Origin: Desulfobacteraceae bacterium
GTDB taxonomy: Bacteria; Desulfobacterota; Desulfobacteria; Desulfobacterales; JAJDOA01
Direction of reading: 5' to 3'
Length of the DNA: 38,235 nt
Assembly: GCA_022340405.1 (NCBI GenBank)
Contig: JAJDOA010000331.1
Location: 1-38,235, forward strand
The position numbers were made by a program, and so were the translations under genes. Shown here piece after piece: positions 24,873 through 33,743 of the stretch. Below the pieces are notes generated by a model. It saw nothing but the letters and a program-made list of their open reading frames with translations. It was not told the DNA's origin and did no database searches. Positions within the stretch are counted from its first letter, which is position 1; each line of letters starts with the position of its first letter.

Positions 24873-27416
24873 ATGACGGAGACCGGCGATTTGCGACATC
24901 GATCCAGAGAGGGGATAGGCAAAGAACTCCGCCTTTTCCGAATCGGCCTTCTGGGATGGGTCGTCGTCTATGTGGCCGTGGTGATTGGATATGCCTACTG
25001 GTCCGGCAGAAAAGACCAAATCGAACGGTTGCAGGCCATCGACCAGCGGCTCTATATCGCCGCCCTGAGCCTGAAACACATGCTATCCGATGATTTCCAC
25101 GACCGGGCGGTGGATGCCGAGGCCATATCCTTTGCCGAGGAAATGAAAAACCGAAAGGAGATCAACAGTTTCGCCAACGAAACCCAATTCACGTACCTCT
25201 ACACGCTGGCGGAAAAGGACGGCCTCTTCTATTTCTCGGCGCCGACGGTCACCGAAGAGGAAGCCCGCCAGCAGCGCCGCTGGTATTTCCTCCCCTACGA
25301 GGATGTTCCGGAGGCCTTCCGAAAGGCCTTTGCAGAGGGCACGCCTCAGTTCGTCGAATACACGGACCAGTGGGGCAATTTCCGATCCATCGCCCTCCCC
25401 CAGACCTCTCCGGGCGGACGACGCTATTTGTCGTGTGCAGACTACGACATCAGCTACGTGAAGGGATTGCTCCGGCGAAGCCACATCGAGGCGGTGGTGA
25501 TCGCCGGCCTGTTCATTTTGCTCACCCTTCCTTTGGTCCTTCTGTATCGCGGCATGTACCGGACCCACGCCGCCGGGCTCAGCGCCGTGAACGAGATGCT
25601 CTCCGAGAACCAAAGAATCCTGGCACAGGAGGTAGCCGGACGCACCGTCGAACTGGAAATCGCCAACCAGCGACTCAAAGCGGAAATCACCGACCAAAAG
25701 AAGCTGGAATCGAAAGTGCACCACCAGAATCAGCAACTCGAGGCGCTGCACGGTATTTCCCTGGGCCTGATCCGGCGGTTGAAAGTCGACGATCTGCTGC
25801 AGGACATCATTCGACAGGCCAGCGACCTGGGCGGCACGGCCCACACCTGGATCTACCTGTACGATCCGGAATCGGAGGAACTGGAGCTAAAATTCGGCCG
25901 CGGCTTCTACGAGGACAAAACCGGATACCGGATGAAGCCCGGCCAGGGACTGACCGGGAAGGTATTCAGCACCGGTGCGCCGTTGCAAATCGAAGACTAC
26001 AAAAACTGGGAGGGACGGGATCCGAATCGGGCCTTCGATGCCCTGAGTACCATTCTGGGCATCCCTCTTGTCTCCGGAAAGCGCAGGCTCGGCGTCATCG
26101 GTCTCAGTGTTCTCGAAGACGGAGCTCGACTGGATGAATCCGTCATTGCCGTAATGCACCATTTTGCCGATTTGGCCGCAATCGCCATCGACAACGCTTT
26201 TTTGCACACGGAGCTCGAGCAGGAACTCCAGCGACGAAAAGAGCTGGAAGCCGAACGCATGGAGATGGAAAAGCGTCTGTTTCAAGCCCAGAAAAACGAG
26301 GCCATCGGAACCCTCGCCGGGGGCATCGCCCATAACTTCAACAACCTGCTCATGGGCATACAGGGCCGTGCATCACTGATGGCCCTGGAAACGGAAATTT
26401 CGGCCCAGCAACGGCATATCCAAGCCATCGAGGAACACATCCAGAGCGCCGCCGGCCTCACCCAGCAACTGCTGGGCTATGCCCGCGGCGGAAAGTACGA
26501 AGTGAGGCCGCTGGACCTCAACGATCTGGTTTCGTCCACCGCGGTCATGTTCGGGCACACGCGCAAAGAGCTTCGGATTCACACCAGGAATCAGCCAGGC
26601 CCCATCGTCGTGGATGCCGACCGCAGCCAAATGGAACAGGTGCTGTTGAACCTGCTGGTCAATGCCTGGCAGGCGATGCCTGGTGGAGGGGATCTGTACT
26701 TGCAGACATCGACCGTTGCCCTGGACGATTCCATCTGCCAATGCTACCGAATCCGGCCGGGTTCCTATGCCGAGGTCTCCGTCACGGATACGGGCATCGG
26801 CATCGACGAAGCCAACCTGGAAAAGATTTTCGATCCGTTTTTCACGACGAAGGAGGAAACACAGCGCACGGGGCTGGGTCTGGCCTCGGCGGACGGCATC
26901 GTCAGAAACCACGGCGGCATCATCACGGTAACCAGCAAAGTCGGCAAGGGATCCACCTTCAGCTTCTACCTTCCCCTTTCCGAAAACGATGTCCGGAGGC
27001 CGGAGGACGAGACAAATGAACTGCTCGGCGGCCCGGAGACGATCCTGGTGGTCGATGACGAGGAATGGATCCGAGAGGTGGCCGCGGCCATGTTGAAAAA
27101 GCTGGGATACGAGGTGATAGAGGCCGCGGGGGGGAAAGAAGCTGTGGACATCGTGGCCGAGAAGGGCGGGAGCATCGATCTGGTTGTTTTGGATATGATC
27201 ATGCCGGGAATGGACGGTGGAGAAGCCTTTGATCGGATCCGTGACAACCGGCCGCATCTTCCGGTTCTGCTGTCCAGCGGCTACGCTGTGGACGGACAAG
27301 CCAAGACGATTTTGAACCGGGGGTGCGACGGATTCCTTCAGAAACCGTATCGGATCTCCGTTCTGTCCCAAAAGATAAGGGCGGTATTGGAACGCCGGCG
27401 CGACACGCCGAATTGA
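24873..27416 (+). CDS. Membrane hybrid histidine kinase with GAF and REC
   Basis: This 847-residue sensor has a first transmembrane helix at about 25-43, a periplasmic sensor of about 160 residues, a second helix at about 206-226, then a coiled-coil and a GAF domain (about 295-445). The kinase part has the H-box His487 (GGIAHNFNNLL), N-box Asn597, G1 DTGIGI (639-644), F-box FDPFFTTK (653-660) and G2 GLGLA. The C-terminal receiver has Asp728-Asp729, phospho-acceptor Asp774 and Lys824. The start at 24873 has aagga upstream; the open frame before it is not part of the gene. The stimulus is unknown. Its receiver is closely related to the lone regulator at 2992-3375. Confidence 0.93.
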   Translation: MTETGDLRHRSREGIGKELRLFRIGLLGWVVVYVAVVIGYAYWSGRKDQIERLQAIDQRLYIAALSLKHMLSDDFHDRAVDAEAISFAEEMKNRKEINSFANETQFTYLYTLAEKDGLFYFSAPTVTEEEARQQRRWYFLPYEDVPEAFRKAFAEGTPQFVEYTDQWGNFRSIALPQTSPGGRRYLSCADYDISYVKGLLRRSHIEAVVIAGLFILLTLPLVLLYRGMYRTHAAGLSAVNEMLSENQRILAQEVAGRTVELEIANQRLKAEITDQKKLESKVHHQNQQLEALHGISLGLIRRLKVDDLLQDIIRQASDLGGTAHTWIYLYDPESEELELKFGRGFYEDKTGYRMKPGQGLTGKVFSTGAPLQIEDYKNWEGRDPNRAFDALSTILGIPLVSGKRRLGVIGLSVLEDGARLDESVIAVMHHFADLAAIAIDNAFLHTELEQELQRRKELEAERMEMEKRLFQAQKNEAIGTLAGGIAHNFNNLLMGIQGRASLMALETEISAQQRHIQAIEEHIQSAAGLTQQLLGYARGGKYEVRPLDLNDLVSSTAVMFGHTRKELRIHTRNQPGPIVVDADRSQMEQVLLNLLVNAWQAMPGGGDLYLQTSTVALDDSICQCYRIRPGSYAEVSVTDTGIGIDEANLEKIFDPFFTTKEETQRTGLGLASADGIVRNHGGIITVTSKVGKGSTFSFYLPLSENDVRRPEDETNELLGGPETILVVDDEEWIREVAAAMLKKLGYEVIEAAGGKEAVDIVAEKGGSIDLVVLDMIMPGMDGGEAFDRIRDNRPHLPVLLSSGYAVDGQAKTILNRGCDGFLQKPYRISVLSQKIRAVLERRRDTPN

Positions 27417-27485
27417 CCCGCAGGACACTCTTCAAATTTTTCATGCGACCGGCCAAATCGAAAGGTGAAAGCGGCAGGATGAAAG

Positions 27486-28349
27486 TCAAGGCTGGACGGG
27501 ATTTCGGCCGCCGCGATCGGCCCGGATGCGATTGGCCAGTAACAAGGCGCCGGCCCCGATCATCAGCGCGCACAGCACCTGGCCCATGGAAAAGGAGAAC
27601 AGGACCAAACCGAGGTGAGCGTCCGGCTGGCGGAAATACTCGATGAAAAAACGGACGGTTCCGTACCCAATGAGGTAGATGGGGAGCATCGCTCCCCTGG
27701 GCAGAGAAAACTTGCGAAGCATCCACAGCAGGACAAACAGGACAATACCCTCGAAAAAGGCCTCGTACAGCTGGGATGGATGACGCCGGTCAATTCCGGG
27801 CGCTTGAGGAAAGAACATGCCGATGGGCGCATCGGTGCGCCTGCCGTACAGCTCCCCGTTGATGAAATTGCCGATCCGTCCGAACGTGTACCCCAATGGC
27901 GCGGCCGGTGCGAACAGGTCTCCCACCTGCCAGAAGTCCAGTCGACGGCTTTTCACCGTATACCCTGCGGCCGCGAGGACCCCCAGCAGACCACCATGGT
28001 AGGACATGCCGGAAATACCGGTAAAGGTAAAACCGTTGCTGATGTCGAAGGGTAGAACAATCTCCCACGGATAGCGCAGGAAGTAAGACGGGTTGTAAAA
28101 CAAGACATATCCCAGCCGGGCCCCCACCACCAGGCCCAGAATCATGTTCAGCATCAGATCTCCGGCCTGCTCCACGCTCAGGTCGAACCGGTTTTCGGTT
28201 CGGATCCGATAGCGCACGAGGCCGTAGCAGACAGCGAAAGCCACCAGGTACATCAGACCGTAGTATTGGAGTCGAAACCAGCCGATTTGGAAGATCACCG
28301 GATCGATTCCCTCTGGAAGATGCTGCCACCAGTCCCAGAATGCCTGCAT
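27486..28349 (-). CDS. lgt: Prolipoprotein diacylglyceryl transferase
   Basis: This 287-residue inner-membrane enzyme moves diacylglycerol from phosphatidylglycerol to the lipobox cysteine of prolipoproteins, the first step of lipoprotein maturation. About seven transmembrane segments are visible. The signature GRIGNFINGELYGR is at 157-170 and the conserved SYHGGLLG with His118 at 116-123. The ATG at 28349 is chosen; a GTG at 28358 would add three residues. It is a single gene converging on the hybrid kinase. Confidence 0.95.
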   Translation of the reverse strand: MQAFWDWWQHLPEGIDPVIFQIGWFRLQYYGLMYLVAFAVCYGLVRYRIRTENRFDLSVEQAGDLMLNMILGLVVGARLGYVLFYNPSYFLRYPWEIVLPFDISNGFTFTGISGMSYHGGLLGVLAAAGYTVKSRRLDFWQVGDLFAPAAPLGYTFGRIGNFINGELYGRRTDAPIGMFFPQAPGIDRRHPSQLYEAFFEGIVLFVLLWMLRKFSLPRGAMLPIYLIGYGTVRFFIEYFRQPDAHLGLVLFSFSMGQVLCALMIGAGALLLANRIRADRGGRNPVQP

Positions 28350-28641
28350 CGCCGTCACTTTCGAAGGTGTTTCGTCGATTTATGTTCGATGCGGTATCAC
28401 AACCGCCGTCCCTGCATCCTTTCCCGACAAAAGGAATGCTTGTTTCCGCACCGGATTCCGCCGTTTTCACGATGGGCCGGGTGTTTCCTCGGAAAGCCGG
28501 TGGTGTCGAAGGCCGGTGGTTGCGGCCTCCTGCAGCAGCGGCACACGCGTTCCCCGGGATACGGGATTCGATGAGATCGGGACAACTTACCGGATCGACG
28601 CCTCCCGGGCAAGGAAACCCGCCCTCCGGAAACATAAAGTG

Positions 28642-28760
28642 GTTGTCAGAAATCCGTTCCGTTTCCCTGATGGTCCTTTTATCGAAATCGGGATCGAGCA
28701 TCGCCGTTGAACAACCGATTTCGAACGCTTGCCAATCGGAACATATTTTTGACAATCGCT
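28642..28760. repeat. Repeat element C, copy 2 (inverted relative to copy 1)
   Basis: The left end at 28642-28666 (ttgtcag...cgttccgtttcc) matches the right end of copy 1 read in reverse. The right end at 28732-28760 (ccaatcggaacat...gacaatcgct) matches the left end of copy 1 in reverse. The interior is shorter and lacks the GC-rich hairpins. Confidence 0.6.
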
Positions 28761-28914
28761 ATGAAGCAAACAGTTTACAAAAATGAAATGCACAGACCCC
28801 TTTATTTACAGTTTTGTCAATTTTGAGCCCGTGCCTATCTGCCTTGCGAAATAGGAAAACCCGAAAAGCTTCAAGAATTCAGACTGTTCTGGGCTACTCT
28901 TCAAACAAGCCCCT

Positions 28915-28930
28915 TGGCACGCTTTTTGCT
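28915..28930 (+). promoter_or_regulatory. Sigma-54 (RpoN) type promoter
   Basis: TTGGCACGctttTTGCT has the -24 GG (28916-28917) and -12 GC (28928-28929) separated by exactly ten bases, matching the consensus TGGCACG-N4-TTGC at every position. Transcription would start near 28941. The first supported gene downstream is at 29204, leaving a long leader or a possible non-coding RNA. No enhancer-binding protein of the sigma-54 type is encoded in the window. Confidence 0.75.
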
Positions 28931-29203
28931 TTTTCTAAACATGAATCGTTGCCCCGGCTGCGATTTATGCCGGGTGGCCAGGCGGGCAACAACCGTTGGT
29001 TCCGAAACATCGGCAAGGTGTCAACGGATCCTCAACATCGTCACTCCTGCAGGCAAAGGAAAACAAACCCCTGAAACACTCCCCTGAACCAGGGAAAACG
29101 TGACAGAGCGCTAAAGCAACGCCCGGCCGCCCGGCAGACCAAGGTAAACAGCTGGTAACAGAAATCGAAAACAGCTCGTGTTATAGGCAAAAGCGAGGTA
29201 GCC

Positions 29204-29407
29204 ATGGCTGGAACCCCAAAACCTTCGCCGGACGTCGCTCCGACCCGGTCCGCCTCCGTTGTCGTTTGCGGTTGCTGCGGTAAGGAGCTCCCATCGGATC
29301 GGGATCGGATCGAAACCGATGGGCATCGAATCGTCTGCCCCGCCTGTTATCGCGGAGCCGCATTCCCCGATGCCGTTCAAGCCTGTCCGGACCATTGGGC
29401 GGTTTGA
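29204..29407 (+). CDS. Small zinc-ribbon protein
   Basis: This 67-residue protein has two Cys-X2-Cys knuckles, Cys22/Cys25 (VCGCCGK) and Cys45/Cys48 (VCPACY), spaced as in a zinc ribbon. A flexible N-terminus precedes them. gcgaggtagcc upstream of the ATG gives a fair ribosome-binding site. It converges on the GalT-like gene with 5 bp between the stops. Function unknown; such mini-ribbons often bind nucleic acid or protein partners. The sigma-54 promoter about 275 bp upstream may control it. Confidence 0.65.
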   Translation: MAGTPKPSPDVAPTRSASVVVCGCCGKELPSDRDRIETDGHRIVCPACYRGAAFPDAVQACPDHWAV

Positions 29408-29412
29408 CGATT

Positions 29413-30465
29413 TTATAAATCGCCAAACCAGGGCTTTGCCTGCCCGGCGGTCTCCTCCGGAGGGACAAAGGTGGCCATGTCTCCGAGCATGACCTCGAAT
29501 CCGGTGTGGTCGTTGCGCACCCACGGTGCGTAATTGGAGCGCACCGTAAGCACCGCCCGCAGTTCCAACCGGCTTGCAGAGGACTCACTGGACAGAATGC
29601 CCAGGTTGTAGCCGTTCCGGCACAGCGATCGAAAAAACCGTTGGGCGCTGAGAATGCCTCGGGCCAATTGCTCCAGCTCCGCGTCGGACACATCGGTCAG
29701 GGAAAATCGTCCCGGCAAAATCCCCCAGATCTCGTAGAAGCCTTCCGGGGCAAAGGCCGCCATCCACCCCCAGTCCCCCGACGTCCCGATCCAGCGGCTT
29801 CCGTCGGATCGCTCGTGCTCCATGTAGTCGGAAAACAGCAACCGTCCGGTGTTCCGGTGGTAGGCATCGGCAGCCCCGGTGTAAAACCGATGGTGATTGG
29901 CAGCCACCGTATCGGCATGCACCTGAAGGTGCGGATGCAGCAGAGAGCCACCGGCCGAGGGCAGGTGGTTTTGGGTGATGGCCATGAACACGGCTTCTGG
30001 ATCCATTCTTTTTACAAGCTGCAGGTAGTGCCTGCAGTTGGCCAGGCTGTCGAGATAGGAGGATAACGGTGCGGTTCCGATTTCCGTGAAATGGCGTTCG
30101 TCGAAAAGGCTGACGGCGGAGTGGGACGCATATGGAAACAGGTTGGGAAACAGCACGGAACGGCCTCGGCGAAGTCGGTCTCCGGCATCCAGCCGCGGAT
30201 CCAGACAGGGCGTGCTCTCGGCAAGACGCCCCGGGCAGAAGGGGCAATCGGCGGACGCGGAAGCCTCGGGCGGCGGCGGCGGAAGTGTCTCCGTGCCCGA
30301 CTCCTTTTCTTCCTTCCGGCTGAAGGTGATGCGGCAGGATCTCCCGGTTATCGGGTGGGTGCGGATCTCAACGGGCCGTTCCAGCTTTTCTCCCCCGGGA
30401 CCCCGCAACACCGCCACGACCCTACGGGTGTGAAAGTTTAGGGCTGCGGGCGTCTTCTCGCCCAT
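29413..30465 (-). CDS. GalT-like HIT-superfamily nucleotidyltransferase
   Basis: This 350-residue protein resembles galactose-1-phosphate uridylyltransferase and related HIT-superfamily nucleotidyl transferases or phosphorylases. A zinc-site-like Cys74/Cys77 (CPFCPG), the LFPNLFPYASHSAV region and the catalytic histidine motif HPHLQ (177-181), preceded by NHLPSAGGSLL, support this. GYNLGILSS in the C-terminal half is the matching second domain. The substrate is uncertain; true GalT genes usually sit with galK or galE, absent here. The ATG at 30465 is preceded by an excellent ggggaggtg; an ATG at 30486 would add seven residues. It is third in an operon with a phosphatase and a SLOG-type protein. 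Confidence 0.8.
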   Translation of the reverse strand: MGEKTPAALNFHTRRVVAVLRGPGGEKLERPVEIRTHPITGRSCRITFSRKEEKESGTETLPPPPPEASASADCPFCPGRLAESTPCLDPRLDAGDRLRRGRSVLFPNLFPYASHSAVSLFDERHFTEIGTAPLSSYLDSLANCRHYLQLVKRMDPEAVFMAITQNHLPSAGGSLLHPHLQVHADTVAANHHRFYTGAADAYHRNTGRLLFSDYMEHERSDGSRWIGTSGDWGWMAAFAPEGFYEIWGILPGRFSLTDVSDAELEQLARGILSAQRFFRSLCRNGYNLGILSSESSASRLELRAVLTVRSNYAPWVRNDHTGFEVMLGDMATFVPPEETAGQAKPWFGDL

Positions 30466-30514
30466 GCACACCTCCCCGTTCTCCATACGGACGCGCTCCG
30501 GCGGTACTGGCCTG

Positions 30515-30970
30515 TTACAGATGCCGGAGAATCCGAAGGATGTGATCGTTTAACCTCTCGAAAACTTGTCGAAAAACTTCCACGGGTGCGCCTACGGGAT
30601 CTTCCACCGGGCTCTTGCGGTTTTCCTTGTTCGGCCATGCTCCCACCAGAAAAATGCGGTCTCGATGCCAGGGGAAAAAGGTTTTGACAAAATCGGCGTG
30701 ACCCTTCTCCATGCAGAGAATCAGCTCCGCCTCGCGGATCTCTTCCCCGATCAACGGCCGGGACTGGTGCCCGGATAGGTCGATTCCATTCTCATTGCAC
30801 ACCTGTTGGGAGAACAACGAAGCGGGCTGTCCCTCCATCGCCTGAATTCCCATGGAAGTGCCGATGAGATCGCCACGCCCGGCAAGTCCGGCGTTGTGGT
30901 TGAAAATCCCCTCGGCCATCGGGGAGCGGCAGATATTGGCGGTGCAGATGAAGACGACGCGGTTGCTCAT
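30515..30970 (-). CDS. Low-molecular-weight protein tyrosine phosphatase family
   Basis: This 151-residue cytosolic protein has the P-loop Cys9-X5-Arg15-Ser (CTANICRSP) right at the N-terminus and the general acid Asp124 in EDPVG, the full catalytic set of LMW phosphatases. Arsenate reductases of the same fold have extra cysteines; Cys58 and Cys86 are present but not in an obvious arsenate reductase layout, so a phosphatase is preferred. The ATG at 30970 lies 2 bp after the stop of the SLOG-type gene, a tight operon arrangement. Confidence 0.9.
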   Translation of the reverse strand: MSNRVVFICTANICRSPMAEGIFNHNAGLAGRGDLIGTSMGIQAMEGQPASLFSQQVCNENGIDLSGHQSRPLIGEEIREAELILCMEKGHADFVKTFFPWHRDRIFLVGAWPNKENRKSPVEDPVGAPVEVFRQVFERLNDHILRILRHL

Positions 30971-30972
30971 GG

Positions 30973-31863
30973 TCACTTGATCCTTCGTAATCCGTGGGTT
31001 TGACGAAGCGAGAACAGAAACCGCGACAGCAGGACCCCCTCTGCCGCCTCCGGTGGTAAATCCGGATCTCCGGAGCATTCCCTGCACGACGCCAGCAGTT
31101 GGGCATTGCCGATGGGAAGCCGGAAATCGTTTCGGATGCGGCGGATGAGATCCGGACAGCCGGAACGGCATTCACTGTCGGACATTCGCGCCATGCGCGC
31201 CTTCTCTTTCCAGTCGACGGCAGCGGAAAGAAGCTCCAGGGCCTCATCCACCGTTTGTGGAAGGACCGTGCCGCCTCCTGTCGGCAAGGTCCCATCGACC
31301 CCGGCACCGTAGCGGAAAAGCGACGCCAGATCCATATGCAGCACGGTGCGAAGCAGGTGGACCACGCTCTGGTAGATGCGCGGGTCCTCGCTGTCACGCG
31401 GGCCTGCCACATTGAGAACACCGATGTCATGCTTGCCGATCCATCCGGCGGCTTCCAGGGCCGCTTGAAAGGCCGTGGTTTCGTTCAGGTCGACATGGAG
31501 AAGGGGCTTTCCCATCTCCAAAGCGCAGGTTCGGGTATAGGCCGATCCGCCGGTGAGGGAGCCGTGGGAGGCGATGAGGGTACCATCCGAGTCCCGAACA
31601 TTGTTTCGGGTCCGTTCGGCGTAGTCGGAGGATTCGGTTTCTTGAAGCCGATAGCAGGCATCCAGGGGCCCGCTTTCGGTTCTCCGACCTCGAGGGACCC
31701 AACCACCGTGGTCGATGTCCATCTCGAGGGCCACATCCAAGGCGGCGCGGTCGGCACCGGTCTGCCCTCCGGAGACGATTTTGCGAATCTTCACGTCCGG
31801 TCCGTCCTCTGATGCCATGGCCTCGATAGAGGCCACAGGAAAAAGGGATTCGGTCATTCCCAT
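30973..31863 (-). CDS. SLOG-type putative molybdenum carrier with DUF6794-like tail
   Basis: This 296-residue protein has an N-terminal Rossmann-like domain with KIVSGGQTGADRAALDVAL (27-45), RNNVRDSDGTLIAS (86-99) and GSAYTRTCALEMGKPLLHVDL (106-126). These are the hallmarks of the 'putative molybdenum carrier'/YpsA-like SLOG family. LNVAGPRDSEDPRIY (150-164) ends this domain. A C-terminal segment (about 200-285, TVDEALELL...LIRRIRNDFRLP...NAQLLASC) resembles DUF6794. SLOG proteins bind nucleotides or nucleotide-like ligands. The start is uncertain: ATG at 31863, 31857 or 31818. It leads a three-gene operon. Confidence 0.78.
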   Translation of the reverse strand: MGMTESLFPVASIEAMASEDGPDVKIRKIVSGGQTGADRAALDVALEMDIDHGGWVPRGRRTESGPLDACYRLQETESSDYAERTRNNVRDSDGTLIASHGSLTGGSAYTRTCALEMGKPLLHVDLNETTAFQAALEAAGWIGKHDIGVLNVAGPRDSEDPRIYQSVVHLLRTVLHMDLASLFRYGAGVDGTLPTGGGTVLPQTVDEALELLSAAVDWKEKARMARMSDSECRSGCPDLIRRIRNDFRLPIGNAQLLASCRECSGDPDLPPEAAEGVLLSRFLFSLRQTHGLRRIK

Positions 31864-32034
31864 AGCATCCGCCCCCGGGGAAAGCAACGGCCGCCGCCAT
31901 ACCGGGCACCGGTGCCGGACGCCCCGTGCGCATCCAGAATCCACATGCCCGATCGGCATTCCGGTGCAGCGTTCCGGACAAACAGCCGCCATTTTCCTGA
32001 CTTCGGGAGGCCGGCAAGCCGAGAGGGAGGTGTT

Positions 32035-33015
32035 GTGATCGGCGTCCGGATCGGATACGATCCGCACATGGGAGAGACCGGAAACCCCGGGGGCCATTTC
32101 AGCAATGGGCCCGAGCCGCAGACATTTCGTGTCCAAGTGGAGGGCGGAGTCCTGAACGGGCTGGACTGGGGCGGCCAGGGGGAACCGGTACACCTTCTCC
32201 ATGCCAACGGTTTCTGCGCGGGAACCTACGCCCCTTTTGTTCGGCACTTGCTGGATTCCTTCCGTGTATTGGCCAGCGACATCCGAGGCCACGGTGGATC
32301 GGATCCCATCGCTCCGGCACGCATTCGCCACTGGCGCGTCTTTGCCGAAGACCTGCGAGACCTTGTGGTGTCTCGCATGGATCCTCCCGTTGTGGGCATG
32401 GGCCATTCGCTGGGAGCCGTAACAACCCTGATCGCCGCGGCCGCTTATCCGCATCTGTTTTCGGCCCTGGTGCTGATCGAGCCGGTTCTGCTGCCGCGCC
32501 ACCTGCTGCTGATGATGGACGTGCTGCGGATGGTGGGTCTTGCCGGATGGATGCCGCTGGCGAAAAAGGCCCGACGCCGAAAGAGATCCTTTCGCAGCCG
32601 GGCGGAAGCGTTCCGCCGCTTTGCCTCGGGACGGGGCCTGTTCAAGACCTGGTCCCCCGAATTCATCGACGCTTATTTGTCTTGCGGGCTCTTGGAAAAG
32701 GACGACGAAACGGCCGTGCTTCGATGCGACCCCGAAACCGAAGCACGGATCTTTGAATCCGTTCCATCGGACGTTTGGCGTACGGTCGGGCAGGTGCGCT
32801 GTCCGATACTGGCGCTTAGGGGAGAGCATTCGAAGGCCTTCCGAAAAGAGGCGGCCGAACAGTTGCAGCGTTTGGCGATCCACTGCCAATACCGTACGGT
32901 GCCCGCCAGCGGGCATTTCATTCCAATGGAGCAGCCCGAGGCCTGCGCAGCGGCCATCGTAGAGTGGATGGAGAAAAACCGGAGGAAAGAACCAAAAAAG
33001 GAAATAGAAAGATGA
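32035..33015 (+). CDS. Alpha/beta hydrolase
   Basis: This 326-residue protein has the alpha/beta hydrolase fold: HANGFCAGTY (56-65) for the oxyanion hole, DIRGHGGSD (82-90), the nucleophile Ser125 in GHSLG (123-127) and the catalytic His294 in SGHFIPMEQP. The acidic member usually found in the GxxD turn reads LRGEHSKAF (261-269) here, so the acid may be Glu264 or lie elsewhere. A basic cap stretch (KKARRRKRSFRSR) is notable. It starts with GTG at 32035, preceded by gagggagg; the ATG at 32068 has no such site. The stop overlaps the carbonic anhydrase start (ATGA). Substrate unknown, probably an ester or amide. Confidence 0.88.
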   Translation: MIGVRIGYDPHMGETGNPGGHFSNGPEPQTFRVQVEGGVLNGLDWGGQGEPVHLLHANGFCAGTYAPFVRHLLDSFRVLASDIRGHGGSDPIAPARIRHWRVFAEDLRDLVVSRMDPPVVGMGHSLGAVTTLIAAAAYPHLFSALVLIEPVLLPRHLLLMMDVLRMVGLAGWMPLAKKARRRKRSFRSRAEAFRRFASGRGLFKTWSPEFIDAYLSCGLLEKDDETAVLRCDPETEARIFESVPSDVWRTVGQVRCPILALRGEHSKAFRKEAAEQLQRLAIHCQYRTVPASGHFIPMEQPEACAAAIVEWMEKNRRKEPKKEIER

Positions 33016-33533
33016 TCCTGAGCTACAACGGGAAAAACCCCCGCATCGGAAAGGACGTCTACATCGCCCCCACGGCGGTGGTGATCGGTGACGTGCACAT
33101 TGCCGACGGTGCAAGCGTCTGGTTCGGGGCGGTCGTTCGGGGAGATATGGACGCCATCCGCATTGGAAAGAACACCAACATCCAGGACAATTGCGTGTTG
33201 CACGTCGACGAGGGCTTTCCGGCGTTCATCGGCGACAACGTGACGGTGGGCCACCATGCCGTGGTGCACGGGTGTACAGTGGAAAACCGCTGTCTGATCG
33301 GCATCAATTCCGTGGTGCTCAACGGTGCGCGGATTCGGGAGGGCTCCGTGGTGGCTGCCGGATCGGTGGTGCGCCAGGGACAAGTGTGCGGACCGTGGGA
33401 GCTGGTCGCGGGCATTCCGGCCGGTTTCAAAAAGAAGCTGCCCGAGACGGCTCCCGAGGACATTCCCCAATCCGTAAAAAACTACCTGAGCGCTTCCGTC
33501 GCATACCGGGAAGTCGCCGGCGAGGGCCATTGA
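33012..33533 (+). CDS. Gamma-class carbonic anhydrase-like hexapeptide protein
   Basis: This 173-residue left-handed beta-helix protein resembles the YrdA/CaiE/Cam group. The metal-site histidines are His64 (VLHVD), His81 and His86 (GHHAVVH), spaced as in gamma carbonic anhydrases. Hexapeptide repeats run through IGDVHIADGASVWFGAVVRG and IGKNTNIQDN. It probably forms a trimer with metal at subunit interfaces. Whether it hydrates CO2 or has lost activity cannot be told. The ATG at 33012 overlaps the stop of the hydrolase, so they are coupled. Confidence 0.9.
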   Translation: MILSYNGKNPRIGKDVYIAPTAVVIGDVHIADGASVWFGAVVRGDMDAIRIGKNTNIQDNCVLHVDEGFPAFIGDNVTVGHHAVVHGCTVENRCLIGINSVVLNGARIREGSVVAAGSVVRQGQVCGPWELVAGIPAGFKKKLPETAPEDIPQSVKNYLSASVAYREVAGEGH

Positions 33534-33675
33534 TGCCCGGTGAAGCCGTTGGTCGGGTTGGCCCGGCGGATGGGGCCGACGGGCCGGCCACATGGATTCG
33601 ACGGGGACGGCTGGCGGCGGCGAATGCCTGCGGAAGCGGCGTCACCGGCCCCCGGCGAACCCTGCAGTGTACGTC

Positions 33676-33704
33676 TTTACTTGGGTGGGGCGCTTTGGTA
33701 CAAA
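33676..33704 (+). promoter_or_regulatory. Candidate sigma-70 promoter of the PAS kinase
   Basis: TTTACT (33676-33681) and TACAAA (33699-33704) are 17 bp apart, each matching four of six consensus positions. It lies 40 bp before the kinase ATG. Confidence 0.45.
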
Positions 33705-33743
33705 ACAAGAGACCATCGTTTCCTTCGCAGAGGGAGCCGAACG

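Larger units (their letters stand above)
28359..29203. other. Gene-free region with element C and a sigma-54 promoter
   Basis: This 845-bp stretch contains element C copy 2 (28642-28760), then an AT-richer segment and a sigma-54 type promoter at 28915-28930. A leader of roughly 260 nt then runs to the small zinc-ribbon gene at 29204. The leader has several small stems (cccggc/gccggg at 28953-28974; ccctg/caggg near 29090). Open frames here, such as one at 28814-29074, have no domain or ribosome-binding support. Confidence 0.55.

Noticed and set aside
28814..29074. Open frame of 86 codons overlapping the sigma-54 promoter
   Set aside because: It spans the promoter itself, has no ribosome-binding site and no recognisable pattern.
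29413..30465. Calling this gene galT outright
   Set aside because: The HPH motif fits the superfamily, but galactose pathway genes are absent and the operon context is different.
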